DNA of 64,000 nucleotides from Charina bottae (Eukaryota; Chordata; Lepidosauria; Squamata; Charinaidae), in assembly GCA_023362775.1 (NCBI GenBank), contig JALMGJ010000001.1, forward strand, positions 68,666,501 through 68,730,500. Reading direction: 5' to 3'. A model generated the notes under the pieces. That model did not search any database, was not told the origin of the DNA, and saw only the letters and a list, made by a program, of their open reading frames with translations. Below, piece after piece: positions 1 to 63,848 of the stretch (the first letter of the stretch is position 1; the number at the start of each line of letters is the position of its first letter). A program made the translations under genes and the position numbers.

Positions 1-53046
<53,046 letters not shown>

Positions 53047-54924
53047 AAAGTTCAAATATCTATGACTAGCGAGGCTAAGATATGTCATTTATATTAGGTT
53101 ACTATATTGGGAGGATAGTCTGTTGTAAATTAGAAATTAACAATATCTCCTGCAAGTTTATTCTTCTCCCAAGCTTGGGACTCTCAGATGTGAGCTGCAA
53201 AAATTCAGATGACCCCTGGATGACAGTAAAAAAAATACAAAAACTATATTTCCTGCCTTCTAGTAGCTACCTGGATTTTTGCATCCCAGAAGTAGTAGTC
53301 CTACTCAAGGTGAAAGCTGTGGTACGCAAGAAATTGCATTTTTCTTCATGACTATTAGGATATACAAAATACAAAGTAATATATATAGTATATACAGTAA
53401 TCCAAATAGAATTATTCTGAAGAAACACTGTGATTCTGATAAGAAAAAATAATCAGAAGTTGGAGAAATAATAAATAATAATCTTTAGGTACAAAGATTC
53501 ATACAAAACCTCTTCTTTCCTCCTTTCCTTGTAAACTCAGTGTTTTCCAAATTGCTCCTAGACTTAGAACTTTTAAAAAATGTGACTGCATTCACATATC
53601 ATGCTAAACCATCTCTTGTTAAATATGACAGAGTTCTTGCAGTGAGCATAGTAAGTTCTTTGGCCAGTTCATAGCTTGTTTCTTCTCATTTAACTGCACT
53701 TTTATTACATCTATGTGGATATGTTAAGAGTTTGAGCAAGGACAAAAACAAATTAGGAATAACCCAGATCACATGAAGCCTTACATGACTCATAAGCTAA
53801 CAGCAAATTGTTGTTTCAATCTGTAGTTTACTTCCCTAAAACAAGTAATGCTTTATTCACTGATCCTATTTGCATATCACCTTAAACTAAAAACAAGCAA
53901 TTACAATTTAGGATGATACGTGAATATAGTATGCATATAGTAACTCATTTAGGATAAAAGAGTGCTATGTCATGAAGATGTGTGCTTTTAGTCTCTCTTG
54001 ATCAACACATATCCTTCTATGGACTACCTTACCCTACAGTCTAACCCTAACCCTTTAGCATTTAAATACCTGATAAAACCTTATTTAAAAAATCTCATAT
54101 TTTCATTCTGGTACTTTCAAACAGATCACTATCCACCATTTTTTCCTTCTGCTCTCCTGTAGCATTGGCTTGCAACTCTCAGGATAGAAATTTTGCTTTA
54201 GGGATAGCATCTATTGTCAGTACTGTAAAATACTGTTGAGTTTACACTGTTTAGTTGTTATACATGCAAGTTAGCACTTGATGTTGCAGTCATTCAGTGA
54301 TGGACATGCATCTATGAATGCAGTTTTAGTTTTGTTTAAACAGTGCTGCTTATACATTAATTCTAATTAAATGTATAAGCAGTACTGTTTAAACAAAAGA
54401 CAACTCTCTGAGTAGTTTAATATTAGTTAAAAGTAGAAAAGTACATGTACAATTATTAGCAGTTTAAATCAGCAATGTGCAAATCTTAGACTTGCAGGAT
54501 CCATTTTGCTTTTTTCTAAGTGCAAAAGAGATACACTTTGAATTCAGGGCATAAGTACCAAAGCTATCTGATACATAAAAATCAATTCTTGATTACCATT
54601 CCTCCCTCCTGCCCTCCAGTTTCCATTCTTCATTTGAGTAGCAGATAATTGGATGGAGAGTTGGTGGGGCAGGGAAGGGAGAGATCATTTTGTTTTCACC
54701 ATTAGTAAATCTTTGCCAATCTACTTCAGTCACCAAAAAGGCCAGCTGTTAGATCTAGTAGCCAGCCTAGCCAGCCAACCTATCCCTGGCATAACTGATT
54801 TAATTATTGACCATTGAGGCAATTCACAATTCTATTGTTTGTTTTTTTACAGGTTTACAAAACCATTTATCACTATTGCTAGTTATTATTTATCATCATC
54901 TTTTGCACACGCATATTCTCATAT
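53047..54924 (+). other. PLEKHH2: Probable PLEKHH2 3' UTR
   Basis: Starts right after the stop codon. No repeat is recognised apart from the palindrome at 54330. An AATAAA-containing run at 53470-53485 could serve as an early poly(A) signal. Confidence 0.5.
54330..54398. repeat. Short palindrome downstream of PLEKHH2 stop
   Basis: Arms of about 29 bp, TTTTGTTTAAACAGTGCTGC and on to ACATT against AATGTATAAGCAGTACTG and on to AAAA, with one mismatch and an 11-base loop. It would form a strong hairpin in a PLEKHH2 3' UTR transcript. Confidence 0.75.
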
Positions 54925-55262
54925 ATAAGGGGCATGGTGGCTCAGCGGGTAAGACGCCAGGCTTGTTGATCGGAAGATCGCAAGTTCGGAGGTTCGAATC
55001 CCTAGCCCCACGTGACGGACTAAGCTCCCGCACTCGCCCCAGCTCTTGCCAACCTAGCAATTCGAAAGCATGGAAATGCAAGTAGATTAATAGGTACCAC
55101 TTTGGTGGGTAGGTAACAGCGTTCCGCGTGCATCATGCCAGCCACATGACCTTGGAAGTGTCTTTGGACAACGCTGGCTCTTCGGCTAACAAACGGAGAT
55201 GAGCACCGGCCCCTAGAGTCGGACACGACTGCACAAATGTGCAGGGGGAACCTTTACCTTTT
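54925..55262 (+). mobile_element. Full tRNA-derived SINE with Bov-B-like tail
   Basis: GGGGCATGGTGGCTCAGCGG, B box GGTTCGAATCCCT, the same body as the copy at 52613, then CGGCCCCTAGAGTCGGACAC, GACTGCACAAATG and GGGGGAACCTTTACC. The GTCGGACACGACT block matches the 3' end of the Bov-B copies, which supplies the machinery for such SINEs. Confidence 0.88.
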
Positions 55263-55274
55263 TTTATTCTCATA

Positions 55275-55500
55275 TATGAGAGTTTGGTCTAGTGGTTAAG
55301 GCACCAGGCTAGAAACCAGGAGACCGTGAGTTCTAGTCCCGCCTTGGACACAAAGCCAGCTGGATGACCTTGGGCCAGTCACTCTCTCTCAGCCCTAGGA
55401 AGAAGGCAATGGCAAACCACTTCTGAAATCTTGCCAAGAAAACCGCAGGGACTAGTCCAGGCAGTCGCTGAAAATTGGACACGATTGAACAGCAAAAAAT
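55275..55500 (+). mobile_element. Second SINE family, Bov-B-type tail
   Basis: GAGTTTGGTCTAGTGGTTAA, GTGAGTTCTAGTCCCGCC, GGCAATGGCAAACCACTTCT, GCCAAGAAAACCGCAGGGAC and ATTGGACACGATTGAACAGC. Directly follows the previous SINE, so two families sit head to tail. Confidence 0.85.
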
Positions 55501-55743
55501 TTTTTTTCATATATATGAATGCAGTTTCTGAATCTTGATAAATATATATCTAAATTTTGAGCAAAACCTGCCATTCTTCAGTTTTAAGATATGTGGTAAA
55601 ATTTACAGAGATAATAATTTTAAAAAATTATACTAAAGAATTCAGTGGAACAGAGAACCACATGGTTATTCTAAACTTTTTTTTTAATGTGTCTTAGTGG
55701 CTAAGCTTAGTGCCCTGGTATAGTCACAACTTCTTTATTTTCA

Positions 55744-56224
55744 GTGCAATCTAACTACTTGCTGGAAGCATTTAGGATTTGGCAGAAGTACCCTGCAAGT
55801 GGAAAGGAACTTTACAGATGGGAGAGAATAAAATATGTACTAAAATCTAGTACAGACAACCTGAGTATTGCAAAAGCTGCTGTTATCCTAGTGTCGGCTG
55901 GAAATTTTAAGAAAGTTTCACACATAGAGTTTGGTAAAAAGAAACAGAGTTTATGTAATTCAGTAATAGAAACGGTTTGCAAAGCGTGGTGTTCCCTCGC
56001 AAGAGAGACACACCCTTACAGAAGCCAAAGGCGTGGTTAATATACCCTACATTCTCCTCCCAATCCTTCATCAGCTAATCTGGTGAGGTGGGTAACAGCC
56101 TATCACAACACACTTATTTGGTTACAAAGTTTGCAAAATTCACTTTCAACGGTTTACAAGGTTCACATACCCTGAATTTAAACAAAAGCTTAATTTTACT
56201 GGTCACAGAAATTTCCATTCCACA
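55744..56224 (-). mobile_element. 3' LTR of the antisense ERV
   Basis: The right edge is firm: TGTGGAATGG starts the LTR on the minus strand at 56224, directly after a polypurine tract. 56103-56224 is repeated at 59924-60049. A TATA-like GGTATATTAA lies near 56036-56045 on the minus strand. The left edge is uncertain; 55744 is a guess from a TG preceded by TCAG. The 98-codon frame here on the + strand is probably not a gene. Confidence 0.55.
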
Positions 56225-56244
56225 GTTTCCCCATTTCTTCTTTT
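56225..56244 (-). other. Retroviral polypurine tract
   Basis: On the minus strand AAAAGAAGAAATGGGGAAAC directly precedes the LTR start TGTGG, where plus-strand DNA synthesis is primed in retroviruses. Confidence 0.8.
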
Positions 56245-56313
56245 GGTAATTTATTTACCCAATCTTTTAAGATTTTGTTTTATTAGCCTTTTCCTTTCTC
56301 CATTTTATTTTTT

Positions 56314-58404
56314 TTACTTGGAGTTTCCCTTCTCAATTTGGTCTAACTGGGAGTTTATTTCCGTCATTATCATCATTGTTTTAATTGATTGATGATTAGA
56401 CATTATCCCCTCTATGGAACTTTGAATCATATTTCTAATAAGGGGAATTAAGCAGGGTAATATCATTAGCCCAATCATAATTATACAACCTATAAACAAT
56501 GCTTGTTTCCAATTTGAAAAGATTCCCCCCAAAATCCCATCCTTATCTAATAAACCTGTCCACGTTTGTACCGGGGTATGTATCACTTTTCTCAAGTCAG
56601 CAGTAAGATCGGCCACCACCTTTCCTGTTTCATCTATTTGTAAGCAGCAATTGGTCAAATTGAACTTTCCACACACACCTCCTTCTCTAGCTAACAGATA
56701 ATCCAATGCTAACCTATTCTGATATACAGCGGTTCTAAGCTTGTCCTGTGCCTTAGCTATTACGTTTAGGGCAGTATCTATCCTTCTCCCTGCTATTTCC
56801 ATTACTGCCTGTAACCTTATAAGTCTGTTGAGTAAATATATTGGTGTCCTATAACCCCAGGATCCATCTTCTGCCCAAGTAGCAGGATCGTAATAGGCAA
56901 TAATTCGTTCTGGGGGCCACTCATTATTTTTCCATTGTCCTGTCGAAATCCCTCCAATTCCATTATCTATTGATCTCTTACTTCTTTGCCAATTATCATA
57001 CACCTGTACTCCTAGGGTCTGTTTAACTCTAAGGGGAAGTAAAAAGAAAGAAGGTTTAATCCATCCTAGTATACATGACCCACTCCACCCAGCTGGGAGG
57101 TATTCATAAGCCATATTACCACATATCCAGTACATTCCCTCAGGTGCTGTCCAGTTACTTGTGCTGGAATTTACATATGATATAAGAGTTTCATTTAGTT
57201 TTTCTGGTTGTGTTAGGTTGGTTGAACTATTCCACTGCCCATTTTCCCATTGCCCCATACACATCAAAGTGCCTACTGGGTGGGTTCCGTTTTGATAATA
57301 ACAGTGGTTTCCAATTATATTAGTGGTCAAAGTCCAGGTTATTTCTTGGACATTTGTTCTAGCGGTTATATTTCCATGTTTGCTCATATTATTAAACTGT
57401 TCTGGTTCGGCCTCTAATGCTTCCCAAGGCCACTGTTCCCCCATATTGGTTCCTCCACACACAAAACAATTCTTTATCCCAATTTTTTGTGCTACTTCTC
57501 CAGCAAACTCTAAGAAATTTCTAGCCTTTTGTGATACTATGGGCTTGGCATTTTGCTCTAGGCTTTGAATAGTGTCATATACCGACCACTCAATACGTTT
57601 AGTCATGTGGGGAGAGATCAGTCTTTGTTCTATAGTTATATAAGTTTTAGGGTCTTGTCCCGCCCCATCTATCCCAAATCCAAAATAAAACGTGTAGTTT
57701 GTCTTTTTGGTATCCGGTTTCCATACCAAACTAACATTGTTACCTTTTTCTTTTCTAAATTGTGTAATGCCTGGACATCCTGTATAACCTCCTCCAGTGT
57801 AATCACACACCCACCACCATGACACACAAGGGGGATGCAACCAGGTTAGTCCATTCTTATTTAAAACGTAATCTGGTGCAGTTCCCTCTCCATCGCCATG
57901 AATAACCTTTGTTTTACACAAATATTTATGGTTAGATTTATAGGTCTCTTTCCATGTTCCACAATCCCATTTTATTAATGTCCCTACAAAGTTTTCAAAA
58001 ACTTTACAGCTATCAAATTCTAACTTAATTACTGGACTTTGGAGATCATAGGTTATGTTAGTACAAATTTTTACAGGGGGTTATGGTTGGTTCCCCTGGC
58101 CATAAGGATACTTTGGTAATCCTGCATATAGATCTACTTGCCAAAACTGGATTGCTCCTGGCCCATACCATTTATATTTCTCTCCTTCCTTGCAAACACT
58201 ATATTGAGTTCCATTAAAGATACAGGGTTCAAGTTCAGGTCTACATTTGCTAGGTTGTGTAGTAGAATAAACCAGTGTTTTGGTGGTCTTTTTCCCTACT
58301 GATACCTGAGTTATGCATTGCGTGCAATTTTTGTTCTGTCCCTCAGCCATTGCTCCTCTTATCACCAGAATTATTCTCACTCCTAGCCATATTATGTTCC
58401 ACAA
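56314..58404 (-). pseudogene. ERV envelope gene, one in-frame stop
   Basis: Surface plus transmembrane glycoprotein of an endogenous retrovirus. The minus-strand frame covers 697 codons including the terminal stop (58404-56314). It is open except for one TAA after codon 107 (bases 58081-58083), so the copy is broken. Visible: a hydrophobic leader, many N-x-S/T sites, a CFVCGG motif in SU, a furin-type RSKR site, the conserved heptad region before EGG, a CX7CC motif (CGKFNLTNCC; gammaretroviruses usually have CX6CC), a membrane anchor (FIGCIIMIGLMILPCLIPLI), and a short cytoplasmic tail. No frameshift seen. Confidence 0.9.
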
Positions 58405-58424
58405 CCTTCTTTTATCCCTTCCCT

Positions 58425-58452
58425 GATTTATTTATTTATTTATTTATTTTTA
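58425..58452. repeat. (TTTA)n at the pol/env border
   Basis: ATTTATTTATTTATTTATTT lies where pol ends. On the minus strand it supplies the TAA that closes the pol frame. It may be a later expansion. Confidence 0.75.
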
Positions 58453-59830
58453 ATTTACACGGTCCCGTGATCTCGCTAGTCCACTGTTTTGGCTCCGTGC
58501 TTGGCTTTAGTCGGGTGTAGTGGGTCCAGCCCCTCTCCGCCGTTCGCACCGCTGTATTGGAAATCAGCAGGATTTGGAAGGGACCTTCCCACCTGGGCTG
58601 GAGTTTTTCGTCTCTCCACCGTTTGATCCACACCCAATCTCCTACTTTATACGAATGGACTTTGAAGCTTAGCTCGGGAGTTTGAGCCAATAAGCCACTG
58701 GATCTGAAAAAGTCAAAAGACTGGGACAGTGCTTGCAAATATTTTATCAATCCCTTATCACTGGTGGGCAAAGTTCCCACTTGGAGATCCGTTCCTTTCA
58801 GAGGCATTCCGAACAGCATCTCGTACGGTGAGAGCCCTATATCCTTTCTAGGTTGACTCCTTATTCTAAACAGAGCAATTGGCAGAGTCTTAATCCAATT
58901 CAATCCAGTTTCCAAATACAATTTGGTCAAAGTCGTTTTAATTCTTCCATTCATTCTTTCCAATGCCTGCCCAAACAAATTTGGTGACTCAGTGAAACCT
59001 TGCGGCAGGATAGTCCATTGGTATTGTTGCTTCCTTCCCGTAAAGGGGTTTTCCCACTCAAAGGCGAACAGAGGTCGGGATTCCTCAGCCAGTGGGCAAG
59101 ACCAGAAGGCATCCTTCAGGTCTATCACGCTGAACCACCTGTGTTCCATAGGGATCCTCCCCAGTATGGTATAGGGATTTGGAACTACAGGGTGCCTGGT
59201 CTCCACTATTTGATTTACGCCCCTTAAGTCCTGTACCATTCGATATGAACCATCTGGCTTCTTTACAGGTAAAATTGGGGTATTATAAGGGGACATAGTA
59301 GTTTCCAATAGTCCATCCTTAAATAACTGATCAATTACCGGTTGGAGTCCTCTTCCCTCCACAGAAATAAGGTATTGTTTTAAGCACACTATTTCAGACC
59401 CTTCTTTCAGTTTTGCTTCCATGGGTTTAATTTTTAATCCTCCTCTATTCCCCTCCTTAGCCCAAACCTTGGGGTTTACTTGACTCTCCATTTCCTTTGT
59501 CAATTTAAAAATCTTATCTGTCTTGAAATCTATAGTTAATTGGAGGCGGCTCAATAGGTCTCGACCTAGTATGTTAATGCCAGCCTCAGGTATATACAAC
59601 ATTACCACATTCTGTATTTTCCTTTGGCCTTGTTCAATTGAAATTGGTTCTAATTGTCTTACCTCAAAGGATTCCCCTTTTACCCCACTCACACGGGGTC
59701 CTTTTCTTTTTGAGATTTTTAATTCGGCATTCAAAATACACACAGAGGTTCGCGAAGCCCCCGTGTCTACTAAGAAGACCATTTCTTCCTGGCCCACCTT
59801 TAAATTTATCAAGGGTTCATGGTGAGCCAT
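58436..59830 (-). pseudogene. ERV pol with internal deletion: protease-RT fused to integrase end
   Basis: A 464-codon frame. Residues 20-26 hold the protease active site (VDTGASR). About 145-295 is the N-terminal reverse transcriptase up to LPQGFTESPNLFGQAL. The frame then passes at ALERMNGRIK straight into the integrase C-terminal part (TLPIALFRIRSQPRKDIGLS, PYEMLFGMPL, VWIKRW, RWEGPF). The RT YVDD box, RNase H and the integrase catalytic core are missing, so the product cannot be a working polymerase or integrase. The in-frame join suggests a deletion at short shared sequence. Gammaretrovirus-like. Confidence 0.9.
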
Positions 59831-59923
59831 TCCTCAAGGGAACCCCTGACCTTCCTAGTATTGTTCCTCATCCTCCTCCAACATGTGATTAATTTGTTCC
59901 ACTTTGTCAATTACTGGACACTC

Positions 59924-60049
59924 TCACAACACACTTACTTGGTTACAAAGTTTGCAAAATTCACTTTCTTTTAACGGTTTACAAGGTTCACATACCCTGA
60001 ATTTAAACAAAAGCTTAATTTTACTGGTCACAGAAATTTCCATTCCACA
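59924..60049 (-). mobile_element. 5' LTR remnant of the antisense ERV
   Basis: 126 bp matching 56103-56224 with one base change and a 4-bp indel. The outer edge starts TGTGG at 60049 like the 3' LTR. Inward it is joined directly to sequence before the protease: the rest of the LTR, the primer site and gag are missing. Flanking CCAG (60050-60053) has no clear partner at the left end. Confidence 0.85.
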
Positions 60050-61209
60050 CCAGCATGGAGTTAGTATTGCTAATTTTTCTCCCACTGAAATAGAAAGGAA
60101 ATTCAGGAAGAGGAGGAACCTAATATCTTGGCCCAATGTGGTCCATCAATCATGCTGCACCCCACTCCCCACTTTAGTATTGTTCTGCTTCATCATCTTG
60201 TTTGCACTGTTCCAAGCATCTTGAGATTAAGAAACCCTTGGATTCTTTAGCAGGGAAGGACTGTTCATGTATCTCCTAAGTGTTGATAGATGCATTTTGG
60301 CCATTTCCATCCACTTCCTCCTTGTGCCTTAGAGCATCTTACAGTATCATTGAGACATCAGTAAAGTGCTACAAAGCTTTTCTTCTTTAGTTGCATCAGC
60401 ACAATAATGGTTGAAGGTAGAAGATGCTACAAGTCATTAAAATAGAGACTATTTCTCCTCATTTCACAGTTCGTCACCTATGCAAAATACCTCCCCTTGT
60501 AAAAATAAAAGTACTGTATTAAAATAAACAATATATAATTGCATAACCAAGTAGCACTTCTATAAATTAAAATTCTGCAAGTCTCTATGTGTAGGGTTTT
60601 CGACCTATCTTGCTGCTAATTAGGACAAATTTATTTTTTAAAAAGTCTGTTTAGAATAAAAGCAGGACTAGCATTTTCAGAGGCAAGTTCATCACATTTA
60701 AATAGCAGGCCCATTTTAATTCTGGAAAATAAAAATTGCATAAAATCCTACCACCTTGGATTTTTACACATTTCTTATTTCCAAGGTACATGGGCAACAG
60801 CCCAATAAAGCTCGCTATTTGCTGCTGTCTCCATGTAAATTAATAGTGGTACCCTGATATTGTTATAGAGGATATATACATATACATACTGTATATATGT
60901 CTCACATTTCATTTACTGTACATTTTTCATTTTAAAAAGTATATATGTCTACAACCGTTAATCTCACTGTGATCCTGTAAAAGATATGTAGATTACTGTG
61001 TGCAACATTTGCTGCAGTAGGAGCTGTAAGGTTAAACTGGATTGCACATCTGAATGTACATCTGTCCCTATTGTATTGCTCTCGATGCATCCTTTCTAAT
61101 ACTGGTATAACTAGCCATACATAACATTTGTCTTCTGGTAGATGTTAAATAATATGGGTCTAACCCAGAAACAATGAAAACTGAAAATATATACAGCTTG
61201 TATAAACTT
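60050..61209 (+). other. PLEKHH2: Probable distal PLEKHH2 3' UTR
   Basis: Non-repetitive AT-rich sequence right of the ERV, ending at the candidate poly(A) signal. AATAAA-like runs also occur near 60505 and 60525. Confidence 0.4.
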
Positions 61210-61215
61210 AATAAA
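61210..61215 (+). terminator. PLEKHH2: Candidate PLEKHH2 polyadenylation signal
   Basis: AATAAA in a stretch (about 60.8-61.25 kb) that looks unlike the nearby repeats. It is 8.2 kb after the stop codon; about 4.3 kb of that is the ERV and 0.6 kb is SINEs. Other AATAAA sites are closer, so use of this one is an inference. Confidence 0.35.
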
Positions 61216-61427
61216 GAAATGCTTTAAAGGATCTTGTATTTCAAATTGTTCTTAAAATTAACAAAAATATTAATTTATATGTAGAGTATTTGTATTTATT
61301 TAATCTAGTTATGGTTTTGTATTAGGTATTTTTATATGACTGTAAATCATTTTAACAAATAAAATAAATAACAAGTCTGTATTGTGTCATGATGATTCAG
61401 GGCTAGAAAGCATGCCATGTTTTAGAG

Positions 61428-61562
61428 CAGTGTTTCTCAACCTTGGCAACTTTAGGATGTGTGGACTTCAACTCCCAGAATTTCCCAGCCAACATGGCTG
61501 GCTAGGGAATTCTGGGAGTTGAAATCCATACATCCTAAAGTTGCCAAGTTTGAGAAACACTG
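61428..61562. mobile_element. Palindromic hAT-type MITE
   Basis: CAGTGTTTCTCAACCTTGGC is mirrored by GCCAAGTTTGAGAAACACTG, and the body TTCAACTCCCAGAATTTCCC is mirrored by GGGAATTCTGGGAGTTGAA. The 8-bp duplication is TTTTAGAG/CTTTAGAG (61420-61427 and 61563-61570). A common squamate family by memory. Confidence 0.88.
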
Positions 61563-62150
61563 CTTTAGAGCATTATTTAGTCAACGTATTCTTTCTCTCA
61601 TTGCCCCTCCCCCTGTTATTTATTCAAAGCATTTAAACCATACTGTCTAGCCTAAATATATCCCAGATTGGCTTTGAGGGCAATTGCTTCTGTTCCTCAT
61701 CTGAGGAAGTAAGTCCAAAAGGCTTGCTTCCAGGTAGTCTGCATAGGACTGCACTGCACAACAACTTCAAAAAGTCGCAAGGGACAACCGGGTCTTAACA
61801 GCTTCTAGAAGGGGTTTGCTCGACCGGCTTTGAGGGGTCCAGAAATTCAGTAAAGTAGATAGGACACGCAAGATAAATTTCTGCAGCCGTGTGCTGTCAA
61901 ACCATTTTTTCGGTAACGATCTTAAATTCTACGCTGACCAACTTTTAATGACCCTTATTTTAAAAAATCCCTCAGTGTGGCAGTACCGATTCCAGTACGA
62001 TAACAACTTGGGGCGGGAGGGCAGGCATTACCGGCCATGCAGAAAAGGAAGAAGCGGCCGCCGAATTCCTTTCTCGGGTCGCGACCAGAAAGACTTATCT
62101 TGCCAAAGAACTGCAATTCCCATAAAGCTCCGCTCGCCCGGTAAGGCGCT

Positions 62151-62164
62151 GTTGCTATGGTAAT
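62151..62164 (+). promoter_or_regulatory. DYNC2LI1: RFX X-box
   Basis: GTTGCTATGGTAAT is a near-perfect inverted X-box (consensus GTTGCCATGGNAAC) located 59 bases before the ATG. RFX factors drive cilia genes, and DYNC2LI1 belongs to the ciliary dynein-2 complex, so the site fits its gene. Confidence 0.8.
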
Positions 62165-62222
62165 CAGGGAGTAGATCAAGGCCTAAAATTCCCGCCGTCG
62201 TATTTGACGGAGTTGAGAAGAA

Positions 62223-62236
62223 ATGCCTGGGGCCAG
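62223..62236 (+). CDS. DYNC2LI1: DYNC2LI1 exon 1 (coding part)
   Basis: ATGCCTGGGGCCAG then donor GTAAAG. Encodes MPGA plus two bases of Ser, which complete with the T at 63849. MP at the start agrees with mammalian DYNC2LI1. No upstream ATG in the short leader sits in a better context. Confidence 0.85.
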
Positions 62237-62700
62237 GTAAAGAGAAGATCTGTCGGGTCGGGTTTTCGTTAGTGCGGGCGCGTGAGGTGTACCAGGGGCT
62301 CTTCCTCCTCTGGGGAGAGGCAGTGTGTTGTGTGTCCTACGCCCTACATGAATAATCGCCCGGACTGTTTTCCTTCCGGAGTCAGGAGGTTTGCTGCGCT
62401 CAGTTTTCGACAGCTAGTGGAGAGACCATGTCCAGATTTTGAAGGATCGTCAACCCCATTCCTCCTCGCTGCCCCACCAAGAGAGAAGGCGAGCGGTGGG
62501 CAAGGGTGACTCTGAGGGCAGGCTGCCACCTTTGCCTTTTGCTCGCCTTCTTTCTCGGAGGGGGGATGAACCCCACTGGGCCATTCTCTTGTCCCTGCGC
62601 CAACGGGCAATGGTGGCTGATGGTAAAAGGAGTATCTTGACGGCGCACCGCTCTTTCTCGGGGCGGCGGCAGGGGACCACAAATGCATTTTTCCATACTT

Positions 62701-63193
62701 TCCCGCCATAGAGGTGAACGAGCAGAAGCGGTGTTGCGCGATCCCTGGGTGGGATCCTAACCTCTGAGCCTAAAGCGGGCGTACAACTTGATCCAAACGG
62801 TCAGAGCCGCAAAGCGTGCAAATGGAAGCGACCAGGAGCAGGGCGAGGTGCCATTTCCCAACTTTTTCCACTGCGCTGCTCAGAGATACTGGCTCTCATA
62901 GAGGGCAAGCGAGCTAGAGGCAGGAGCTGGGCGATCTGTGGTAATCGGATCCAGTTTTTTTCTATTGTAGTTATAACGGGGGAAAGGATCCAGAAGGGTC
63001 CGCCGTCGCCATCATACACTGGTCTGTTAGGGAAATGGCCACTGTGCTTTTGGCAATTGGTGCTGTAGGGGTCCTTGGAAGGCCCTACTTATGGGGGGAG
63101 GGAAGAGGACACGCTGTCAGGCAAGTTTGGGGCTCAGTGAAGATGCCTAAGAGAGGATGTCTTTCAGTACACTTGATTGAATGATTAACAACC
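62701..63193. other. DYNC2LI1: DYNC2LI1 intron 1, nothing recognised
   Basis: Moderately GC-rich sequence downstream of the promoter with no repeat or exon seen. Confidence 0.5.
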
Positions 63194-63201
63194 ACATAGA
63201 T

Positions 63202-63444
63202 CAGGGGTGGGGAACCTTTTTTCTGCCAAGGGCCATTTGGATATTTATAACCGGGGGTGGGGTTGGGGGTGGGCTTTCTGGGCTTTCTGGGGGCCGGAGT
63301 TTGCGGGCGGGAGCCAATCACAAGCATGGGGGGTGGGGTTTATGGGCGGGAGCCAATCGCGTGGAAGGAGCGGAGTTTGCGGGCGGGAGCCCCGCGGGCC
63401 TTAGGCGGGAGTCCTGCAGGCCGGCCTGACGTTGCCCACCCCTG
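63202..63444. mobile_element. hAT-type element, GC-rich
   Basis: Ends CAGGGGTGGGGAACCTTTTT and GACGTTGCCCACCCCTG, with an exact 8-bp duplication ACATAGAT (63194-63201 and 63445-63452). The interior has three GCGGGCGGGAGCC-like units. It lies in DYNC2LI1 intron 1. Confidence 0.85.
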
Positions 63445-63510
63445 ACATAGATAGACCTTCTCTGTGATGATTTGTCCCCAGGCTGGCCCTTCAGGTCTTC
63501 CCACAGGGTA

Positions 63511-63785
63511 CCCATCACCATTGTAATTGAGTCCATTCATCTTGCTGCTGGTCATCCTCATCTTCTCTGTACTCCAAGAGTGATTCTTGGAGACAGCCTG
63601 GACAAGTCCCTGCAGTTTTCTTGGCAAGGTTTTTCAGACGTGATTTGCCATTCCTGCTTCCAAAGGATGAGAAAGAGTGACCGGCCCAAGGTCACCCAGC
63701 TGGCTTTGTGCCTAAGGTGGGACTAGAATTCACAGTCTCCCGTTTTCTAGCCTGGTGCCTTAACCACTACACCAAATTGGCTTTC
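63511..63785 (-). mobile_element. SINE (antisense) with RTE-like 3' piece
   Basis: Read on minus: AGCCAATTTGGTGTAGTGGT, TAAGGCACCAGGCTAGAAA, CTTGGGCCGGTCACTC, GCCAAGAAAACTGCAGGGAC. The left part (63511-63570) has GAGTCCATTCATCTTGCTGC, as in RTE 3' sequence. Confidence 0.75.
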
Positions 63786-63848
63786 TTAACTGGAATTATT
63801 GGAACATTATTCTGTATGAAGATATTTTTATTTTGTTTTCTTTACTAG

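Larger units (their letters stand above)
61980..62700 (+). promoter_or_regulatory. DYNC2LI1: CpG-rich promoter region of DYNC2LI1
   Basis: Base composition changes sharply to GC-rich with many CG pairs, spanning the first coding exon. No TATA box is seen, as usual for housekeeping and cilia genes. The frames of 60-120 codons here come from the composition. Confidence 0.75.

Noticed and set aside
62282..62711. Small frames near the CpG island
   Set aside because: GC-rich DNA has few stops. None resembles a protein, and they overlap in several frames on both strands.
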